In this document: piece after piece, positions 6,578 to 9,402 of the stretch
Layout of the letters: each line of letters starts with the position of its first letter
Position numbering within the stretch: position 1 is the stretch's first letter
Assembly (NCBI GenBank): GCA_945637225.1
Contig: CALZDE010000068.1
Span: 1 to 9,402, forward strand
Direction: 5' to 3'
DNA length: 9,402 bases
Source of the DNA: an uncultured Selenomonadaceae bacterium
GTDB taxonomy: Bacteria; Bacillota; Negativicutes; Selenomonadales; Selenomonadaceae
Notes under the pieces: model-generated
The model's input: only the letters and a program-made list of their open reading frames with translations
The model's database searches: none
Told to the model about the DNA's origin: nothing
Position numbers and translations under genes: made by a program

Positions 6578-9211
6578 GTGGTAAAAGAAAAATATAATGT
6601 GACTGGAATGACTTGCTCAGCCTGTTCTGCTCGTGTGGAAAAAGCAGTAGGCAAGCTGGAGAATATAGGAAGCGTATCGGTAAACCTCCTTACAAACACT
6701 ATGCAGGTGGAATATCCAGAGGATAAATTAAACAGCGAAATTATAATTTCTGCGGTAGAGAAGGCTGGTTATGGTGCTTCTTTGATAAATAACCGCAAAG
6801 AAAATAAAAAGCAGACTCTTAGCAGTGAAGATAAGCCTGTGGATAACTCTGCTAAGGAAATTGAAGCCATGAAGAAACGTCTTACGTGGTCGGTTATTTT
6901 TCTGCTTCCTACCATGTATATTGCCATGCATCAGATGCTTTCGATGTGGTTTGGACTTCCGGTACCAGCGGTTGTCGCTGAGATTTTTGATGGTAAAGAA
7001 AATGCCATTAGCTTTGCGTTTTCTCAGTTTTTGCTGATTTTACCTATACTTTACCTCAATAAGAAGTATTTTATCAATGGCTTTAAAAATCTCTATCATG
7101 GCGCACCCAATATGGACAGCCTTGTTGGATTAGGTTCGGCGGCGTCTGCCTTATTTGGCGTTTTTGCTATCTTCCGTATGGGTTACGGCTTAGGTCATGG
7201 TGATATGCTTTTGGTGGAGGAGTACAGCAAAAATCTGTATTTTGAATCTGCTGGTACGATTGTTACCCTGATTACTGTAGGAAAGTATCTGGAAGCAAAA
7301 GCGAAGGGCAGTACAAGTGAAGCCTTGAAGAAGCTTATGTCTCTGGCACCAAAGACCGCAAAGGTTATTCGGGATGGTGAGGAAGTAGAAATTTCTGTTG
7401 AGGATTTATCTGTGGGGGATGAGGTAGTAGTACGCCCTGGAGAAAGTATTCCTGCTGATGGTGTGATTATCAAGGGAAGTACCTCAGTGGACGAATCCGT
7501 TATTACAGGTGAAAGTATGCCTGTGGATAAAATGACAGGAGATAAGGTTACATCTGCTACCATTAATAGAAGCGGTTACATTCATTTCACAGCTAAGAGA
7601 GTAGGCGAGGACTCTACCATAAATCAGATAATTCATCTTGTTGATGAAGCTAGCAGCAGTAAAGCACCTATTGCAAAGATGGCAGACAAAATAGCGGGAA
7701 TTTTCGTGCCTGCTGTTATTAGTATTGCTCTTGTAGCAGGCGGTGTATGGCTTTTAAATGGTGCCAGCGTTGAATTTGCTTTTTCTATCGCTATTTCCAT
7801 ATTGGTTATTTCCTGTCCTTGTGCTTTGGGACTAGCGACACCAGTAGCTATTATGGTAGGAACTGGCAAAGGTGCAGAGCACGGTATTTTGATAAAATCA
7901 GGTGAAGCCTTGGAAATCGCCCATAGCATAGATACAGTGGTTATGGATAAAACCGGCACTATTACAGAGGGAAAACCACAGGTAACTGATGTTATTGGCA
8001 TAAGAATAAAAACGGAAGACCTTTTGCAAATTGCCGTAAGTCTGGAAAAGGGCAGTGAACATCCTCTAGGCGAAGCAATAGTTTCTTATGGTGAGAAAAA
8101 ACAGGTTAAATCTGTCCCTGTGGATTGTTTTAGTGCTGTCTTTGGCCGTGGTATCAGGGGAAAACTGAATAACAAGGATTATTTTGCCGGTAATCGTGAA
8201 TTTTTACAGGAAAACAATATAATAATAGACGAAGAATCTGAAGCAAAGCTGAATAACCTGTCTGATCAAGGGAAAACTCCGCTGCTTTTTTCCAATGAGC
8301 AGAAGCTTTTGGGTATTATAGCTGTAGCGGACGTAGAAAAGGAAAGCAGTAAAAAGGCAATAAAGTCCTTTATGGATATGGGCATTGACGTGGTAATGCT
8401 GACCGGTGATAATCAGAGGACGGCTCAGGCAGTAGGAAAAAGACTTGGTGTCAGTCACTGTATAGCAGGTGTAATGCCAGAGGATAAGGAAAAGAAGGTA
8501 GGAGAACTGCAGGAAAATGGTCATAAGGTCGCTATGATAGGTGACGGTATAAATGATGCACCGGCTCTTGTCAGGGCGGATTTGGGCATTGCTATCGGTG
8601 CCGGAACAGATATAGCTATGGAAAGTGCTGATGCCGTACTGGTACGCAGTAATCTTTTGGATGCCGTAAGTGCTATTTCTCTGAGTAAATCTGTCATTAC
8701 CAACATTAAGGAGAATTTATTCTGGGCATTCTTCTACAATGTAGTGGGTATTCCGCTGGCGGCAGGAATATTATATCCTGCATTTGGGATTAAGCTGTCA
8801 CCAATGATTGGGGCGGCGGCTATGAGTATGAGCAGTGTATGCGTGGTCTTGAATGCACTGCGCTTAAAGGGAAAATCCTTCAACATAGACAAGACAGGCG
8901 GTAATGAAACGGTGGAGAGTACAAATAAGGAAGCCGTAATTACAGAACCGGATGAAAATGATTTAGAGCCATTTGGCTTAAATGATAAAATTAAGGAGGA
9001 TGTATTTATGCAGACAGAGTTAAAAATTGAGGGTATGATGTGCAAGCACTGCCAGAAGCATGTACACGATGCGTTATCTGCATTGGATGGTGTCAGTGAG
9101 GTAGTAGTAGATCTGGAAGGTGGCAAGGCAACTGTTACCAGTGCAAGCGAAATTTCTATGGATGTTTTTGAAAAAACTATCGTAGATGCTGGTTATGAAT
9201 TAGTAAAATGA
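6578..9211 (+). CDS. copA: Cu(+)-exporting P1B-1-type ATPase with N- and C-terminal HMA domains
   Basis: This 877-residue inner-membrane pump uses ATP to export monovalent copper from the cytoplasm. In order it has an N-terminal HMA domain (about 3-70) with metal-binding GMTCSAC (C13, C16), eight expected membrane helices, the actuator loop with TGES (310-313), the intramembrane CPC (413-415), the phosphorylation site DKTGT (D457), the HP motif of P1B pumps in SEHPLG (H495, P496), and TGD (609-611) with GDGIND (655-660). YN-x4-P (Y720, N721, P726) and M-x2-SS (M749, S752, S753) are the helix 7/8 residues that mark the Cu(+) group rather than Zn/Cd. After the last helix comes an acidic linker (about 765-810), then a second HMA domain (811-877) with GMMCKHC (C822, C825). 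A C-terminal HMA is uncommon compared with the usual N-terminal tandem, and it resembles CopZ. No csoR, copY or cueR gene is adjacent. The gene is transcribed alone, from the promoter at 6487 to the terminator at 9263. Confidence 0.96.
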   Translation: MVKEKYNVTGMTCSACSARVEKAVGKLENIGSVSVNLLTNTMQVEYPEDKLNSEIIISAVEKAGYGASLINNRKENKKQTLSSEDKPVDNSAKEIEAMKKRLTWSVIFLLPTMYIAMHQMLSMWFGLPVPAVVAEIFDGKENAISFAFSQFLLILPILYLNKKYFINGFKNLYHGAPNMDSLVGLGSAASALFGVFAIFRMGYGLGHGDMLLVEEYSKNLYFESAGTIVTLITVGKYLEAKAKGSTSEALKKLMSLAPKTAKVIRDGEEVEISVEDLSVGDEVVVRPGESIPADGVIIKGSTSVDESVITGESMPVDKMTGDKVTSATINRSGYIHFTAKRVGEDSTINQIIHLVDEASSSKAPIAKMADKIAGIFVPAVISIALVAGGVWLLNGASVEFAFSIAISILVISCPCALGLATPVAIMVGTGKGAEHGILIKSGEALEIAHSIDTVVMDKTGTITEGKPQVTDVIGIRIKTEDLLQIAVSLEKGSEHPLGEAIVSYGEKKQVKSVPVDCFSAVFGRGIRGKLNNKDYFAGNREFLQENNIIIDEESEAKLNNLSDQGKTPLLFSNEQKLLGIIAVADVEKESSKKAIKSFMDMGIDVVMLTGDNQRTAQAVGKRLGVSHCIAGVMPEDKEKKVGELQENGHKVAMIGDGINDAPALVRADLGIAIGAGTDIAMESADAVLVRSNLLDAVSAISLSKSVITNIKENLFWAFFYNVVGIPLAAGILYPAFGIKLSPMIGAAAMSMSSVCVVLNALRLKGKSFNIDKTGGNETVESTNKEAVITEPDENDLEPFGLNDKIKEDVFMQTELKIEGMMCKHCQKHVHDALSALDGVSEVVVDLEGGKATVTSASEISMDVFEKTIVDAGYELVK
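8993..9000 (+). promoter_or_regulatory. Internal Shine-Dalgarno sequence inside copA
   Basis: AAGGAGGA within the copA reading frame (codons for K-E-D, about residues 806-808) is a near-perfect match to the 16S rRNA 3' end. It lies 7 nt before an in-frame ATG at 9008, an ideal spacing. It is stronger than the ribosome site of copA itself. Confidence 0.65.
9008..9211 (+). CDS. Candidate internally initiated CopZ-like copper chaperone (nested in copA)
   Basis: Translation from the ATG at 9008, in frame with copA and sharing its stop, gives a 67-residue HMA-fold protein with the metal site GMMCKHC (C12, C15 of the short product). Free CopZ chaperones are about this size (close to 68-69 residues), and this ATG falls exactly at the domain boundary. 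The internal Shine-Dalgarno (8993-9000) makes independent initiation plausible. The expected role is to carry Cu(+) to the pump's metal-binding sites. Two readings fit. Either this is a copZ gene fused to copA by loss of the copA stop codon, with both products still made, or the ribosome site is only a relic of such a fusion. The sequence is direct evidence; production of the short protein is inferred. Confidence 0.5.
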   Translation: MQTELKIEGMMCKHCQKHVHDALSALDGVSEVVVDLEGGKATVTSASEISMDVFEKTIVDAGYELVK

Positions 9212-9262
9212 TAGCTGTTTTATAAGTTTTTTAAAGAATTTTTAGGGCTTAAAAGCTAGTGA

Positions 9263-9298
9263 TGGCAGGGGTTGAGACAATCTCTGCCAAATTTTTTT
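9263..9298 (+). terminator. Intrinsic terminator of copA
   Basis: TGGCAGGGGTTG (9263-9274) pairs with CAATCTCTGCCA (9278-9289) over 12 pairs, two of them G-U, around a 3-nt loop. AA then seven Ts (9292-9298) follow. It ends the copA transcript and insulates the next promoter. Confidence 0.9.
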
Positions 9299-9348
9299 AA
9301 GATTTTTTGAAAAAAATGCTTGACAAACATCTGCGAAAGGTGTATTAT
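9291..9348 (+). promoter_or_regulatory. Very strong promoter with UP-like element, probably of an rRNA or tRNA operon
   Basis: A perfect -35 TTGACA (9320-9325), a 17-nt spacer and TATTAT (9343-9348) are preceded by alternating A- and T-runs (9291-9317) like an UP element. The predicted start is near 9355. The strength, the lack of any start codon with a ribosome site downstream, and the repeat-containing leader suggest a stable-RNA operon beyond the window. That identity is an inference, since no rRNA sequence is reached. Confidence 0.7.
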
Positions 9349-9353
9349 ATTCC

Positions 9354-9402
9354 TTGTCAGTCAGCGCGACACAAACGAGCGACACACTGACAAACAACGA
9401 AA
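9354..9402 (+). other. Untranslated leader with inverted and direct repeats (likely stable-RNA leader)
   Basis: TTGTCAGT (9354-9361) and ACTGACAA (9386-9393) are perfect inverted complements enclosing 24 nt. Inside that loop GCGACACA occurs at 9366-9373 and again at 9379-9386. The closing part, CTGACAAACAACGAAA, resembles the ACTGAACAA-type sequence often found before 16S rRNA genes in Firmicutes. No open reading frame begins here. Confidence 0.45.

Noticed and set aside
6516..6584. 22-codon ORF with a CxxxC motif directly before copA, considered as a gene
   Set aside because: Its ATG touches the copA -10 box, so the predicted transcript starts inside it. It is too short for homology recognition. 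Kept only as a speculative finding.
9212..9258. Imperfect inverted repeat TAGCT/AGCTA just after the copA stop
   Set aside because: It pairs only with several bulges and has an A/T-rich loop. The far better hairpin with a T-run at 9263-9298 explains termination.

Overview
The window carries six protein-coding genes on both strands and ends in a very strong promoter. Gene content and style suggest an anaerobic, motile bacterium of the Firmicutes in the broad sense. A diderm Negativicute (Selenomonas/Anaerovibrio-like) is my best guess, but this is inferred from protein flavour and moderate-to-low GC; no marker gene in the window settles it.

Layout. (1) 87-3887, plus strand: a class I mannose-6-phosphate isomerase (manA), a transmembrane methyl-accepting chemotaxis protein (MCP), and a ChvE/MglB-like sugar-binding lipoprotein 17 nt behind the MCP. 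No ABC transporter permease or ATPase gene follows the binding protein, so its obvious partner here is the chemoreceptor. (2) 3953-6350, minus strand: a two-gene operon, an XpaC-family membrane protein with an added C-terminal TM2-like domain, followed by a TelA/KlaA-family protein. The same family pair is neighbouring in Bacillus subtilis (xpaC-yaaN). A hairpin at 3903-3932, flanked by an A-run and a T-run, separates this operon from the converging plus-strand genes and can terminate both. (3) 6487-9298, plus strand: a consensus promoter, a Cu(+)-exporting P1B-1 ATPase (copA) with one heavy-metal-associated (HMA) domain at each end, and a strong intrinsic terminator. (4) 9291-9402: an A/T-rich upstream element, a near-consensus promoter and the start of an untranslated leader with repeats. 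This looks like the promoter of a stable-RNA (rRNA) operon whose genes lie beyond the window.

The most interesting observation is inside copA. The C-terminal HMA domain is preceded, in frame, by a near-perfect Shine-Dalgarno sequence (8993-9000) and an ATG 7 nt later (9008). Initiation there would give a free 67-residue CopZ-like copper chaperone from the 3' end of the copA message. One gene would then encode both the pump with a tethered chaperone domain and a soluble chaperone. The second observation is the MCP plus orphan sugar-binding lipoprotein pair, a likely sugar-taxis receptor and co-receptor.
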